Assembly: GCF_900107645.1 (NCBI RefSeq)
Contig: NZ_FNQN01000010.1
Span: 62,001 to 126,000 of the forward strand
From: Desulfuromusa kysingii
Lineage (GTDB): Bacteria > Desulfobacterota > Desulfuromonadia > Desulfuromonadales > Geopsychrobacteraceae
Length of the DNA: 64,000 nucleotides
Direction: 5' to 3'
Below the pieces are notes generated by a model. The model had not been told where the DNA came from. It made no database searches and was given only the letters and a program-made list of their open reading frames with translations. Of the stretch, positions 35,901 to 43,580 are shown in pieces. Position 1 is the stretch's first letter, and each line of letters opens with the position of its first letter. A program made the translations under genes and the position numbers.

Positions 35901-37177
35901 ATTCCAGTTCAACCCTTTCCGAAAACGGTTCCCGAACCGATTTGGCGGGACAGGTGAATTATACCCCTGCTGCGACCGCTGATCACCCGGACTGGTCCGC
36001 TTATGGTTTTGTCCAGGGGACGATTAAAACCACGGAGAGTCGAGAAAACAATGACCGTTTTGGTGTTGGTGGGCGCTACAAGCTTTTTGATCCGTTACAA
36101 ATAACGGGAGAAGTTTCCGGTGGCGATGGTGGTTTGGGTGGCTTGATTGGCGCTGATTGGCGCGTCAATGAACGCAGTCAACTCTACATGAATTATACGC
36201 TGGATACGGATCGGACCGACGATCTCTCCCGTGGTCGTCAAGGGCAATTTACCAGCGGTGGTAAAACGCGGTATACCGATAGTCTGTCAGTCTATGTTGA
36301 GGAGCGGCTGCAACACGGTGATGGCCCTTCTGGGCTGATCCACTCTTTCGGCCTCGATCTGGCAGCATCAGATGCCTGGAACTTTGGATTCAAGGCCGAG
36401 AATGGCGACCTTTCGGATGCCGATATTGAGGATTTGGAACGGACTGCCTTCTCCTTCTCTGCCGGTTATGCCAAGGAAAAAACCCGTTACGCTGGTAATC
36501 TGGAATGGCGCAAAGACGATGGTACCACTTCAGGTAAGCGGACCACCTGGCTGATGCGCAACAATGTTGGTTATCAGACCACGGAAGACTGGCGTTTCCT
36601 GGGGAAGTTGAACTTCTCCTTTGCCGATAGTGATCAAGGGGATACCTATAATGCCGATTTTGTCGAGGCGGTGTTGGGTTACGCCTATCGACCGGTTGCC
36701 AACGATAAATTGAACACGCTGTTTAAATACACCTATTTTTACGATCTCCCCTCATCGAGTGCGCTCACATCATCGGAGACGCTGGCAGATTACGCCCAGA
36801 AGAGTCATGTTTTTTCTATCGATGCCATCTATGATCTGACCCCTTGGATTTCCATCGGCGGGAAGTATGGTTATCGCCGCAGTGAAATCCGTGAAAACCG
36901 GGTTGATGGATCTTGGTATAGTTCCAATGCCCACTTGGGTGTGGTCCGGACCGACTTGCACTTTACCCATAATTGGGATGCTTTGCTCGAAGCGCGGTTG
37001 TTAAAAGTGACGGCCGCGGAGGATCAACGCGCCGGGTTCCTGGCAGCCATTTACCGGCATATCAATAAGAACATCAAGTTTGGTGTCGGCTATAACTTTA
37101 CTGACTTTTCGGATGATTTGACCGATCTTGATTATGATTCCAAGGGGTGGTTTATCAATCTGATTGGCAAGTTGTAG
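32996..37177 (+). CDS. Outer-membrane barrel with N-terminal OmpA peptidoglycan-binding domain
   Basis: A 1393-residue exported protein with a signal peptide ending near AVAAN (residue 24). A Cys-rich motif (CQEDGSCSPCDGDGSC) follows at once. An OmpA C-like domain lies at about 105-225 (LRIVGHTDPDRLS, LGQARADATAEYLA, NRRVEIFVSY). Next are Ig-like segments (300-500) and then a long C-terminal region of alternating beta strands rich in Tyr/Trp, ending in VGYNFTDF and a final strand GWFINLIGKL, as in large outer-membrane barrels. Its ATG overlaps the stop of the giant repeat gene (ATGA) with GGAGGGG 6 bases upstream. It may anchor or export the giant partner; no named family is recognised for the whole protein. 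Confidence 0.78.
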   Translation: MKNLTISALVIVLLGLGYSSAVAANYCQEDGSCSPCDGDGSCLSVNGKRIDSGASLGARHNPPANSERQLDESTWELSPYQQETVSQVEEVPVTINRTELKQVIDSSVAPKFGYGKSFLTPSLQADLKQLAAQLAGKQNLRLRIVGHTDPDRLSRKSAAIYGDNFGLGQARADATAEYLAALLNLEKEQIETSSRGPLEPIAPNDKGEGQARNRRVEIFVSYDDPVIVATDTTVTTTKETPVEQSPLRACSEVLSSRTAATAAPFRISIDGVPLADTGTIDPDIQRCTDVALEKADIQIHYDDLESTPWLNVSATPNSAVRQEKVTFTAYSNYDHWIQRREVRIFAPQDSTQSTPLQVLPITSPGQVEWFPGDQVPNDIRYVLRVYDEQGQFDETAPKALRIDHRAEPQKNQGSGPREELIGYGENSLQIHNIPVHGGAVTVNGSDLPPDSLVSVMGQRVPVAANGRFATRQILPAGPHVVTVEVENQQGQLNFARNLYVPDQDWFYIGIADLIAGENRTSGPASLVTTDDQHYENDLYIDGRLAFYLKGKIKGEWLLTAAADTQEQPFEHLFSNFDSKDPEYLLRRLDPDLYYPVYGDDSTTVEDAPTSGKFYVKVAKGDSHVMWGNFQTRWTGSDFANINRGMYGANAHWESPQQTSYGEKRAKVDLFAGDPGTLGARDEFRGTGGSLYYLRHLDITTGSDNVWVEIRDKDSGLVLETNQLTAGQDYEVNSLQGRLLLTSPLPSTADDSQLVRSGSLSGHPVYLVATYEYTPGVSEADNMTVGGRATAWGNDHLNIGVTGYKQGDDDTDQTLGEVDATLRYAAGTYVKAEVARSDGSGSGNNSSLTGGFEFETETAVDTEAMAKRVEAGIDFAEVSDQVGHAHVYWQDREEGFSGPGQIAAEDIEQLGAAISAEITDSFSVETRADMKEADTQDSVAASMTGIYQLNQRWSLSGGVRYDDLDNRVANSSSTLSENGSRTDLAGQVNYTPAATADHPDWSAYGFVQGTIKTTESRENNDRFGVGGRYKLFDPLQITGEVSGGDGGLGGLIGADWRVNERSQLYMNYTLDTDRTDDLSRGRQGQFTSGGKTRYTDSLSVYVEERLQHGDGPSGLIHSFGLDLAASDAWNFGFKAENGDLSDADIEDLERTAFSFSAGYAKEKTRYAGNLEWRKDDGTTSGKRTTWLMRNNVGYQTTEDWRFLGKLNFSFADSDQGDTYNADFVEAVLGYAYRPVANDKLNTLFKYTYFYDLPSSSALTSSETLADYAQKSHVFSIDAIYDLTPWISIGGKYGYRRSEIRENRVDGSWYSSNAHLGVVRTDLHFTHNWDALLEARLLKVTAAEDQRAGFLAAIYRHINKNIKFGVGYNFTDFSDDLTDLDYDSKGWFINLIGKL

Positions 37178-37194
37178 GGAGTATTAGCGGGAAG

Positions 37195-37228
37195 AAAACC
37201 GGGGAATTCAACTGTCCCCGGTTTTTTT
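37195..37228. terminator. Bidirectional terminator between the barrel gene and znuB
   Basis: AAAACCGGGGA and TCCCCGGTTTT form an 11-bp stem with a 9-base loop and T-tracts on both strands. It ends the giant operon on the + strand and znuB, whose stop is at 37236, on the - strand. Confidence 0.88.
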
Positions 37229-37235
37229 AATTTCA

Positions 37236-38033
37236 TTAATTTCGCTGCAAGCTTTTTGGCAGCAGCAAGCTCAGGATAAAAATCAAACAGGCTGCAACAA
37301 CAATGGATGGTCCAGTCGGAGTATCCCACTGAAAAGAACCAAATAACCCTGCACTGACCGCAAGACAACCAAAGGTACTGGCCAGAATAGCCATGATTTC
37401 CGGGTTGCCGGCAAAACGTCTGGCCGTTGCCGCAGGGATGATCAGCAGCGCTGTGACCAGTAACATCCCGACAACTTTCATCATTACCGCCACAATTAAA
37501 GCAATAAGTCCCAGAAATAACCAGTTAATGCGTTCCACCGGAACTCCTTCAACCCGTGCCAGATCTTCATGGATTGTAATAGCCAGTAATGGTTTCCAAA
37601 GTATCAGTAAGACCAGCAGTGCGATCCCGCCACCGATAAAAATCCAGCCCAGATCGCTGTTACTGATGGCGAGGATATCGCCAAACAGGTAGGCCACAAG
37701 ATCAATACGGACATCTTTCATAAAGGCCAGTGCGACGAGCCCTAAAGAAAGTGCTCCGTGGGCGAAAATGCCAAGCATGGTATCACTGGCGAGCTGTCGC
37801 TGGTGCTGACTGAGGAACAGGAGGATCGCCAAACCTTGGCAAATGACAATAATCCCCAGAGTCAGGTTAATATGCAGCATGAATCCTAGGGCGACCCCAA
37901 GGAGGGCGGAATGGGCGAGGGTATCACCGAAATAAGCCAGCCGTCTCCAAACGACGAAAGAGCCAAATGGACCAGCAATCAAGGCAACTCCCAGTCCCCC
38001 TAACAATGCGCGAAGCAGAAAGTTATCAATCAT
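37236..38033 (-). CDS. znuB: Zinc ABC transporter permease
   Basis: A 265-residue inner-membrane permease of the ABC-3 family, with about eight helices, that carries zinc into the cytoplasm with ZnuA and ZnuC. Family segments include VVWRRLAYFGDTLAHSALLGVALG near the N-terminus and MLLVTALLIIPAATARRFAGN. The start at Met (38033) overlaps the end of znuC by 8 bases, typical of coupling; the longer in-frame reading has no family match. It is the last gene of zur-znuC-znuB on the - strand and ends at a terminator. Confidence 0.9.
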   Translation of the reverse strand: MIDNFLLRALLGGLGVALIAGPFGSFVVWRRLAYFGDTLAHSALLGVALGFMLHINLTLGIIVICQGLAILLFLSQHQRQLASDTMLGIFAHGALSLGLVALAFMKDVRIDLVAYLFGDILAISNSDLGWIFIGGGIALLVLLILWKPLLAITIHEDLARVEGVPVERINWLFLGLIALIVAVMMKVVGMLLVTALLIIPAATARRFAGNPEIMAILASTFGCLAVSAGLFGSFQWDTPTGPSIVVAACLIFILSLLLPKSLQRN

Positions 38034-38787
38034 TTCCGAGTCTCCTACTGCAAGTTGCACATTCATCGTGATGATGGTTCTGGTCGTGAACATAGATCGC
38101 GATATCCTTCACTGCTGAAGGTCCGAACAGTTCAAGAAATGCGGGGTCATTGGTGACTGATTCGGGGGTGCCACTACAACAGATATGACGATTCAGGCAA
38201 AGCACATGATCGGTCGCTGCCATCACCAGATGGAGATCATGAGAGACCATGAGGACCGCACAACCGCGTCGATCACGAACCTTAGATATGAGCTGATAGA
38301 GCTCAATTTGACCATGTACGTCAACCCCTTGAACCGGCTCGTCAAGGACCAATAACTCTGGGTCGCGGATTAAGGCCCGAGCGAGTAATACCCGTTGCAT
38401 TTCCCCGCCAGAGAGATTTTTCAGTGCTGATTCAAAAACGTGGGTCGCGCCGACTTCTTCCAACAGCGGCAGGACTTTTGAGCGGTCATTTTTGCAAGCG
38501 AGAAAAAGAAAGCGTTTAACCGTCAGCGGGAATGTAGGATCCAACTGTAGTCGTTGGGGCATATAGCCAATCGTTAATCCCTGGCGTTGGCTCACTCTCC
38601 CCGTTGTCGGTCGTTGGAGGCCAAGAGCGACCCGCAATAGAGTGGTTTTCCCGGCGCCGTTCGGGCCGATGATCGTTAAGATCTCTCCGGGAGCAATTTT
38701 GAAATCAATTTTTTCCAGCAACAGCCGCTTGTTCAAGACGAGATCCACGGCAGAAACTTCCAACAATGGTTGTTCAGTTTGACTCAT
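38026..38787 (-). CDS. znuC: Zinc ABC transporter ATP-binding protein
   Basis: A 253-residue ATPase energising zinc uptake. Walker A is GPNGAGKTT (about 39-47), the Q-loop is GYMPQRL, the ABC signature LSGGEMQR, and Walker B LLVLDEPVQGVD, followed by the switch His in VSHD. The C-terminal extension contains YVHDQNHHHDECATC, a His/Cys cluster that could bind zinc. The gene lies 2 bases after zur and overlaps znuB, so the three are one operon controlled by Zur. Confidence 0.92.
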   Translation of the reverse strand: MSQTEQPLLEVSAVDLVLNKRLLLEKIDFKIAPGEILTIIGPNGAGKTTLLRVALGLQRPTTGRVSQRQGLTIGYMPQRLQLDPTFPLTVKRFLFLACKNDRSKVLPLLEEVGATHVFESALKNLSGGEMQRVLLARALIRDPELLVLDEPVQGVDVHGQIELYQLISKVRDRRGCAVLMVSHDLHLVMAATDHVLCLNRHICCSGTPESVTNDPAFLELFGPSAVKDIAIYVHDQNHHHDECATCSRRLGND

Positions 38788-38789
38788 GA

Positions 38790-39293
38790 TCAGGTATCCT
38801 CACGACAAATTTTAATCCGACACCGAGGACAGAGCCCCATAATCTCAACAGTATGTTGGTGAACTTCAAAGTCGACATCAGCGGCACTCTGTTCAATAGC
38901 TTTGGTGATCAACGGTGAATCTAATTCTGCAAAAGCTTTACAGGATTCACAAATAAAAAAATGGCCATCGTGAGGATACTCAGGATGAACACAGCCAACA
39001 TAGGCATTCAATGAATTGATTCTGTGAATCAGACCCAGATCAAGTAAAAAATCGAGGGCCCGATAAACCGTTGGCGGCGCGGCTCGACCGTCGACTTGTA
39101 GTTTTTCAAGAACCTCGTAAGCGCCGATTGGTCTATGTTGCTGCCAAACGAGCTCAAATACGCGTCGACGCAAAGTGGTAAAGCGTTGGCCTCGTTGTTG
39201 ACAAAGCTGCTCGGCGTTCGCCATGGCACTGGAAATGCAAAGTTCATGGTCGTGCTCACCGCGGATAAATTGGAGTTCTTTAGGCGTTGACAT
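38790..39293 (-). CDS. zur: Zinc uptake regulator Zur (Fur family)
   Basis: A 167-residue Fur-family repressor that binds zinc and DNA. The winged helix (RFTTLRRRVFELVWQQHRPIGAYEVLEKL, PTVYRALDFLLDLGLIHRI) is followed by the metal-binding part with HPEYPHDGHFFICESCKAF and a C-terminal CPRC pair; these two Cys pairs form the structural zinc site of Zur/Fur proteins. The start at 39293 is preferred over an in-frame codon 7 residues earlier, as the protein then starts MSTPKEL. It is first of zur-znuC-znuB and faces znuA across 93 bases that contain a Zur-type palindrome. Confidence 0.92.
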   Translation of the reverse strand: MSTPKELQFIRGEHDHELCISSAMANAEQLCQQRGQRFTTLRRRVFELVWQQHRPIGAYEVLEKLQVDGRAAPPTVYRALDFLLDLGLIHRINSLNAYVGCVHPEYPHDGHFFICESCKAFAELDSPLITKAIEQSAADVDFEVHQHTVEIMGLCPRCRIKICREDT

Positions 39294-39326
39294 AATGAAA
39301 ATCAATACTCCCACTTGACTCTTATA

Positions 39327-39343
39327 ATGTTATATTATAACGT
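39327..39343. promoter_or_regulatory. Zur box between zur and znuA
   Basis: GTTATATTATAAC (39329-39341) is a perfect palindrome and extends to AATGTTATA/TATAACGTT with one mismatch. It matches the proteobacterial Zur-box core GTTATANTATAAC and sits between the divergent zur and znuA starts, so one site can control both directions. Confidence 0.85.
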
Positions 39344-39386
39344 TTCAACAGGTAAGATATTCTAGTCCAATTTAAGGAGAAAAACA

Positions 39387-40328
39387 ATGAAGAGGATATA
39401 TTTATCCCTACTGCTGTTAATGGTAACGGCATTGCCCCTGTGGGCAGCGGAATCGGCGGTTCCCCAGGTTGTTGTCAGTATTAAGCCTTTACATTCTCTG
39501 GTTTCTGGAGTTATGCAGGGTGTTGGCACGCCAGATTTGGTCGTGAAGAGTGGCGGCTCTCCGCATGGTTATGTCCTGCGCCCTTCTGAGGCACAACTGC
39601 TGTCAAAGGCACAACTGGTGATCTGGGTCGGGCATGAGCTGGAAAGCTTTCTTAATAAGCCTTTAGCAACCCTTGGACAAAAAGCTAAACAACTGGAGCT
39701 GGCCGATGCGTTAGAACCTTATCTGTTGTCAGTCCGGAAGGGGGATGGCTGGGAATCACATGCTCATAAACATGTTGGTGATGATCATGATGCTCACGAC
39801 GATCATCACTATATCAAGCCGGACCAACATCTCTGGCTTGACCCAGCCATGGCAAAACGAATTGTAACCCTGACGGCTAAAGCTCTGGTTGAAATAGATC
39901 CAAGTAGACAGGATCAATATCAAGCCAACGCTGAACAAATGATCGAGAGACTCGATCAACTGGATAAGCACTTGAAAGAGAAACTTGAGCCGGTTAAAGG
40001 GGTTCCCTATATTGTTTTTCATGCCGCCTATCAATACTTAGAAGCGGCTTATGGCCTGAACGCAGTGGGATCCATTACCCTTGATCCAGGGCGGACACCG
40101 GGTGCAAAGAAGATCAGCGAGATCCATCATAAGATCAAGGAACTCAATGCCAAGTGTGTCTTCAGTGAGCCGCAATTTGAGTCGCGACTGGTGGCAACGG
40201 TGATAGAAGGAACCAATGCCAAAACCGGAATTCTTGACCCTTTGGGGGCAGATATTCCCAATGGCCCTGATGCTTATTTTGAATTAATGACCCGTTTAGG
40301 GGATAATCTTTACGAAGGTTTGAAATAA
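39387..40328 (+). CDS. znuA: Zinc ABC transporter substrate-binding protein
   Basis: A 313-residue periplasmic zinc-binding protein with a signal peptide ending LWAAES (residue 21). Conserved features of the ZnuA cluster are GGSPHGYVLRPSEAQLLSKAQLVIWVG, a His/Asp-rich mobile loop (about 125-145, including HKHVGDDHDAHDDHH), HLWLDP, and FHAAYQYLEAAYGL. AAGGAGAAA precedes the ATG. It is divergent from zur across a Zur box and closed by a terminator. Confidence 0.93.
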   Translation: MKRIYLSLLLLMVTALPLWAAESAVPQVVVSIKPLHSLVSGVMQGVGTPDLVVKSGGSPHGYVLRPSEAQLLSKAQLVIWVGHELESFLNKPLATLGQKAKQLELADALEPYLLSVRKGDGWESHAHKHVGDDHDAHDDHHYIKPDQHLWLDPAMAKRIVTLTAKALVEIDPSRQDQYQANAEQMIERLDQLDKHLKEKLEPVKGVPYIVFHAAYQYLEAAYGLNAVGSITLDPGRTPGAKKISEIHHKIKELNAKCVFSEPQFESRLVATVIEGTNAKTGILDPLGADIPNGPDAYFELMTRLGDNLYEGLK

Positions 40329-40345
40329 AAAAACCGGTTAGCTGT

Positions 40346-40379
40346 AAAAAAAGCGCCCTTGAATAGGGGCGCTTTTTTT
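40346..40379. terminator. Bidirectional terminator between znuA and prc
   Basis: An A7-flanked AGCGCCC and its partner GGGGCGCT with a T7 tract form a stable hairpin with a short loop. It serves the convergent znuA (+) and prc (-) genes. Confidence 0.88.
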
Positions 40380-40410
40380 ATGCTGATTTATTTATTCAAG
40401 CGATCTCACA

Positions 40411-42501
40411 TTAACTGGATGGAATCACCATATCGAGAAGCAGGAAGACACCTTCATCGACATAGGGGTCGTCAGCGATCTTTTCATCGAGAGTGAGTTC
40501 TTTATTGTCATCGTCTTCCTCAGAATCCATCATCCCGTGTGGAGTCATTCTCTTTAATTCATCACGAAATTCATCACGTTCAGCTAACATGTCGGTGAGT
40601 AACAGGGACTGCTGAGTCTCGGCACGTCTCTTTTCAGCGTTGGTAGCATCGGTAATGATCTCCTGAAACTTTTCACTCTGCTTGATCCTGGCTTGACTGG
40701 ATTGTTGCAGTTCAACAATATTCTCAGGAGAATCTTGCCAGCGTTGATACTTTGCAGAGTCAATATGATCCCATGGGAGTGCATTATCGAGATATTTTTC
40801 ACCGCTCTCTAGTCCGTCCAGACGCGATGGCAGGACGATATCGGGATTGACCCCTTTTTCCTGGGTTGACTCACCACTGATGCGATAAAATTTCTGGATT
40901 GTCACCTTTACGGCTCCAAGCGGCATGTATTTTTCCATTCCCCGCAGGTTAACAAACCGATCAAGATCCAACAGCGCTTGAACTGTCCCTTTGCCGTGGG
41001 TATGTTCATCTCCGACGATCAATGCCCGACCATAGTCCTGAAGAGCACCGGCGAGAATTTCTGAGGCGGAAGCACTGAAGCGGTTGACGAGCACAACCAT
41101 GGGTCCGCTATATTCTACGGAGCTGTCATCGTCGCTCATGATCCGTATTCTCCCTGAACCGTCGCGAATCTGTACCACGGGTCCAGTCTTGATAAAGAGG
41201 CCTGTTACGCTGACAGCGTCGGATAGCGATCCGCCACCATTGTTGCGCAAGTCAATGATCAATCCGGAAATATTTTCCTGGTTTTGTCGTTGTAATTCTG
41301 CCCGTAAATCGTCGGTACAGTTACGGTCGGTTTTGCCACTATAGTCACGATAAAAAGAAGGAATCTTGATATAGCCAAAGCGTTCCCCACTTTTTTCATC
41401 GGTGACGGTTGTCCCTTTGACAAAAGTTTCTTTGATTTCAACAACATCACGAATAATCGGCACAATCAACTGACGACCGTCAGGTTTTTTTATCGTTAAG
41501 CGAACTTCTGTCCCTTTCTTGCCACGAATCAGAGCGACAGCGTCACGGATCCTGGTATCGGTAATATCAACCGCATCCGCCGTTGCTTCTGCGACTTTGA
41601 GAATAATATCATCTGCCTCCAGTTGTCCTTGCTTTGATGCTGCGCTACCGGGAATAACCCGCACGACTTTGATATAACCATCATCTTCCCGCAAGGTTGC
41701 TCCGATCCCTTCAAGGGAACCACTCATCTGGATATCAAAATCTTCTTTGGACGTCGGTGGCAGATAGCTGGTGTGGGGATCAAAGGCTTGTGAAATGGCA
41801 TTGAGATAGCGATCGTAATGGTCCTGAGGGGTTTCTTCTAGCATCCGCTTCAGACGGCTGTTTGTCCTCTTTCCGACCTTCTCTTTGGCTTGTACCAATA
41901 ACTCTGCATCCATCTCGGCATCAACGGGTAATAACGCACCCTCATCATCGACACCAACCTCATCTTCACGCAAGGTAATATAGTCACTTAAGGTCTGCGC
42001 TTTGATGATCTTTCTCCAGCGTTCACGCTGCTGCGTTAAGTCGGTCACATAGCTCATCTTGTCAGGATCAGTTTCAACCTCTTCTTTAACCGTCGGGTCG
42101 ATCTTCTGATCAAGAAGTTGAGCAACCAGTTCCTGAACTTGGGTGATGCGTTGGTTGAGAATTTCCCGTCCCAAAAGGGGGAGTTCCAGACGGCCTCGAC
42201 GGATCGAGTCATCAATCTGATCTTTATACAGAGTCAACTTGTCAGCATCTTCCTGCCAGAGGAAGCGTTTCTGAAAGTCGAGTTGTTTCAGGTAGAGATC
42301 AAATGCCGCTTCGGAGAGGGCATCATCGGTCGGTTTCTGGCTGTAGTGTTTTCCGCTGAGTTGTTGTTGCAGCATATGCCCGAGGAGTCGAGCTCTGTTG
42401 GTATCAAACGGTTCAGCGTCTTGGGCCCAGGAGCTGATGGGAAGCAGTGTAAGCAAGACAACGAAAACAATCCGACTGATATATTTTCCAGGAAAAAACA
42501 T
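40411..42501 (-). CDS. prc: Tail-specific carboxy-terminal protease Prc/Tsp
   Basis: A 696-residue periplasmic protease. The start at 42501 gives a signal peptide (VFVVLLTLLPISSWA) and has TGGGG upstream; Met codons at 42513 and earlier are also possible. A PDZ domain lies at about 255-345 (SGSLEGIGATLREDDGYIKV, VIPGSAAS). The S41 catalytic region has RFSASASE with the nucleophile Ser (about 478) and HGKGTVQ with the general base Lys (about 504); the spacing is one residue longer than in E. coli Prc. A Prc-type C-terminal domain follows (LPWDHIDSAKYQRW). It probably processes or degrades periplasmic proteins such as lipoproteins and penicillin-binding proteins. It stands alone. Confidence 0.9.
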   Translation of the reverse strand: MFFPGKYISRIVFVVLLTLLPISSWAQDAEPFDTNRARLLGHMLQQQLSGKHYSQKPTDDALSEAAFDLYLKQLDFQKRFLWQEDADKLTLYKDQIDDSIRRGRLELPLLGREILNQRITQVQELVAQLLDQKIDPTVKEEVETDPDKMSYVTDLTQQRERWRKIIKAQTLSDYITLREDEVGVDDEGALLPVDAEMDAELLVQAKEKVGKRTNSRLKRMLEETPQDHYDRYLNAISQAFDPHTSYLPPTSKEDFDIQMSGSLEGIGATLREDDGYIKVVRVIPGSAASKQGQLEADDIILKVAEATADAVDITDTRIRDAVALIRGKKGTEVRLTIKKPDGRQLIVPIIRDVVEIKETFVKGTTVTDEKSGERFGYIKIPSFYRDYSGKTDRNCTDDLRAELQRQNQENISGLIIDLRNNGGGSLSDAVSVTGLFIKTGPVVQIRDGSGRIRIMSDDDSSVEYSGPMVVLVNRFSASASEILAGALQDYGRALIVGDEHTHGKGTVQALLDLDRFVNLRGMEKYMPLGAVKVTIQKFYRISGESTQEKGVNPDIVLPSRLDGLESGEKYLDNALPWDHIDSAKYQRWQDSPENIVELQQSSQARIKQSEKFQEIITDATNAEKRRAETQQSLLLTDMLAERDEFRDELKRMTPHGMMDSEEDDDNKELTLDEKIADDPYVDEGVFLLLDMVIPSS

Positions 42502-42725
42502 AAAAAACCCCATATAATTTATTGTTGACTGATCAAATGTCGTAATTCTTAAGACAATGTAACCCTGACAGACAGGCAACCGCAAGAGACAAATCAAGAT
42601 CAGCTCTCAAGACAGGGGGAAAAGGTTTTTCTGGAAACGGCAAAGTCGCAATTACCTGCTACAATAGTATTCAGAGAATGTGCAGATGATTTCTCTTTTT
42701 AAGGCTGAATCGAAGGAATGTTGCG

Positions 42726-43094
42726 ATGACAGAACAGCGCGATTACCGGCGGCTCAATTTCCGAACAGAGTCTGATATCACGATTAACGATGCGGTTTAT
42801 CGTTGCGATATCGTTGATCTGGCTCTGCAGGGGGCGCTATTCAGGTCGGAGCTTCAACTTCCCATTCCGTTGGGGGCTAAGGTTCCTCTGAGTATCTATC
42901 TGCCTGAAACATCAATGCGGATGCAATTTATCGGCGAGTTGATTCATCAACATGGAAACTTTTATGGGTTTATCTTTGTCTCCGCAGAAGATCAGAGTTT
43001 GGCGCATCTGCGTCGCTTACTGGAATTGAACTTTGGCGACGCTGAATCGACAGAGCAAGAATTCAGTCACTGGCTCAGAAAGAGTTCTTCTTAG
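42726..43094 (+). CDS. PilZ domain protein
   Basis: A 122-residue cytoplasmic protein. RRLNFR (residues 8-13) gives the RxxxR motif and VDLALQGALFR the D/N-x-S-x-x-G motif of cyclic di-GMP-binding PilZ domains, with Ala in place of the Ser. The sequence FYGFIFVSAEDQSLAHLRRLLE fits the C-terminal helix of the fold. It could respond to cyclic di-GMP made by the cyclase at 16.1 kb and others, but binding with the altered motif is not certain. GAAGGAA precedes the ATG by 6 bases. No operon partner is obvious. Confidence 0.78.
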   Translation: MTEQRDYRRLNFRTESDITINDAVYRCDIVDLALQGALFRSELQLPIPLGAKVPLSIYLPETSMRMQFIGELIHQHGNFYGFIFVSAEDQSLAHLRRLLELNFGDAESTEQEFSHWLRKSSS

Positions 43095-43204
43095 ACGCCT
43101 TTCTCTTGGCAATCCTAACAGAGTCGACTATGATATAAGGCTTCGATAAAAAATTATCTTCAAGTTATGAAGTGTTGGCAAGTTATGAAGTATTGGAGTG
43201 AGTG

Positions 43205-43537
43205 ATGGCCATTAAACGATGTCAAAAATGTGAAGAACCTCTTAAAGGAGAATTTTGGTGCAGTCACTGTAAGACCGTATTTAAATGTCCAACTCCTGGA
43301 TGTGGGGCAACTATTAAGCCCGGAGCAACTGAATGTCACCGTTGTGGTCTGTTTTTTGAGGATTACCTGAACGGTCGAAAAATGTATCGCCGCTGTCCGA
43401 AGTGTAAGAAAAAGCAGGGGCTTTCTGAACAACAATGCCGCTTTTGTCACCATTGGTTCAATTGTCCGACCTGTGGAGAAAAGGTTTCAACCAATACAGT
43501 TCTAACCTGTCCCCGCTGTGGGACATCGCTACGTTAA
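43205..43537 (+). CDS. Multi-zinc-ribbon protein
   Basis: A 110-residue cytoplasmic protein built of CxxC pairs: CQKC, CSHC, CPTPGC, CHRC, CPKC, CRFC, CPTC and CPRC. They should bind about four zinc ions as double zinc ribbons. There is no other domain and no membrane segment. It starts after TGGAGTG with ATG (an in-frame GTG lies just before). It is 110 bases after the PilZ gene and 43 bases before the cardiolipin synthase, all on the + strand. Function unknown; such ribbons often mediate protein or nucleic acid contacts. Confidence 0.75.
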   Translation: MAIKRCQKCEEPLKGEFWCSHCKTVFKCPTPGCGATIKPGATECHRCGLFFEDYLNGRKMYRRCPKCKKKQGLSEQQCRFCHHWFNCPTCGEKVSTNTVLTCPRCGTSLR

Positions 43538-43580
43538 GAATACCGAGATAAAAACATGATCTTGTCCCCGGGGAGATACC

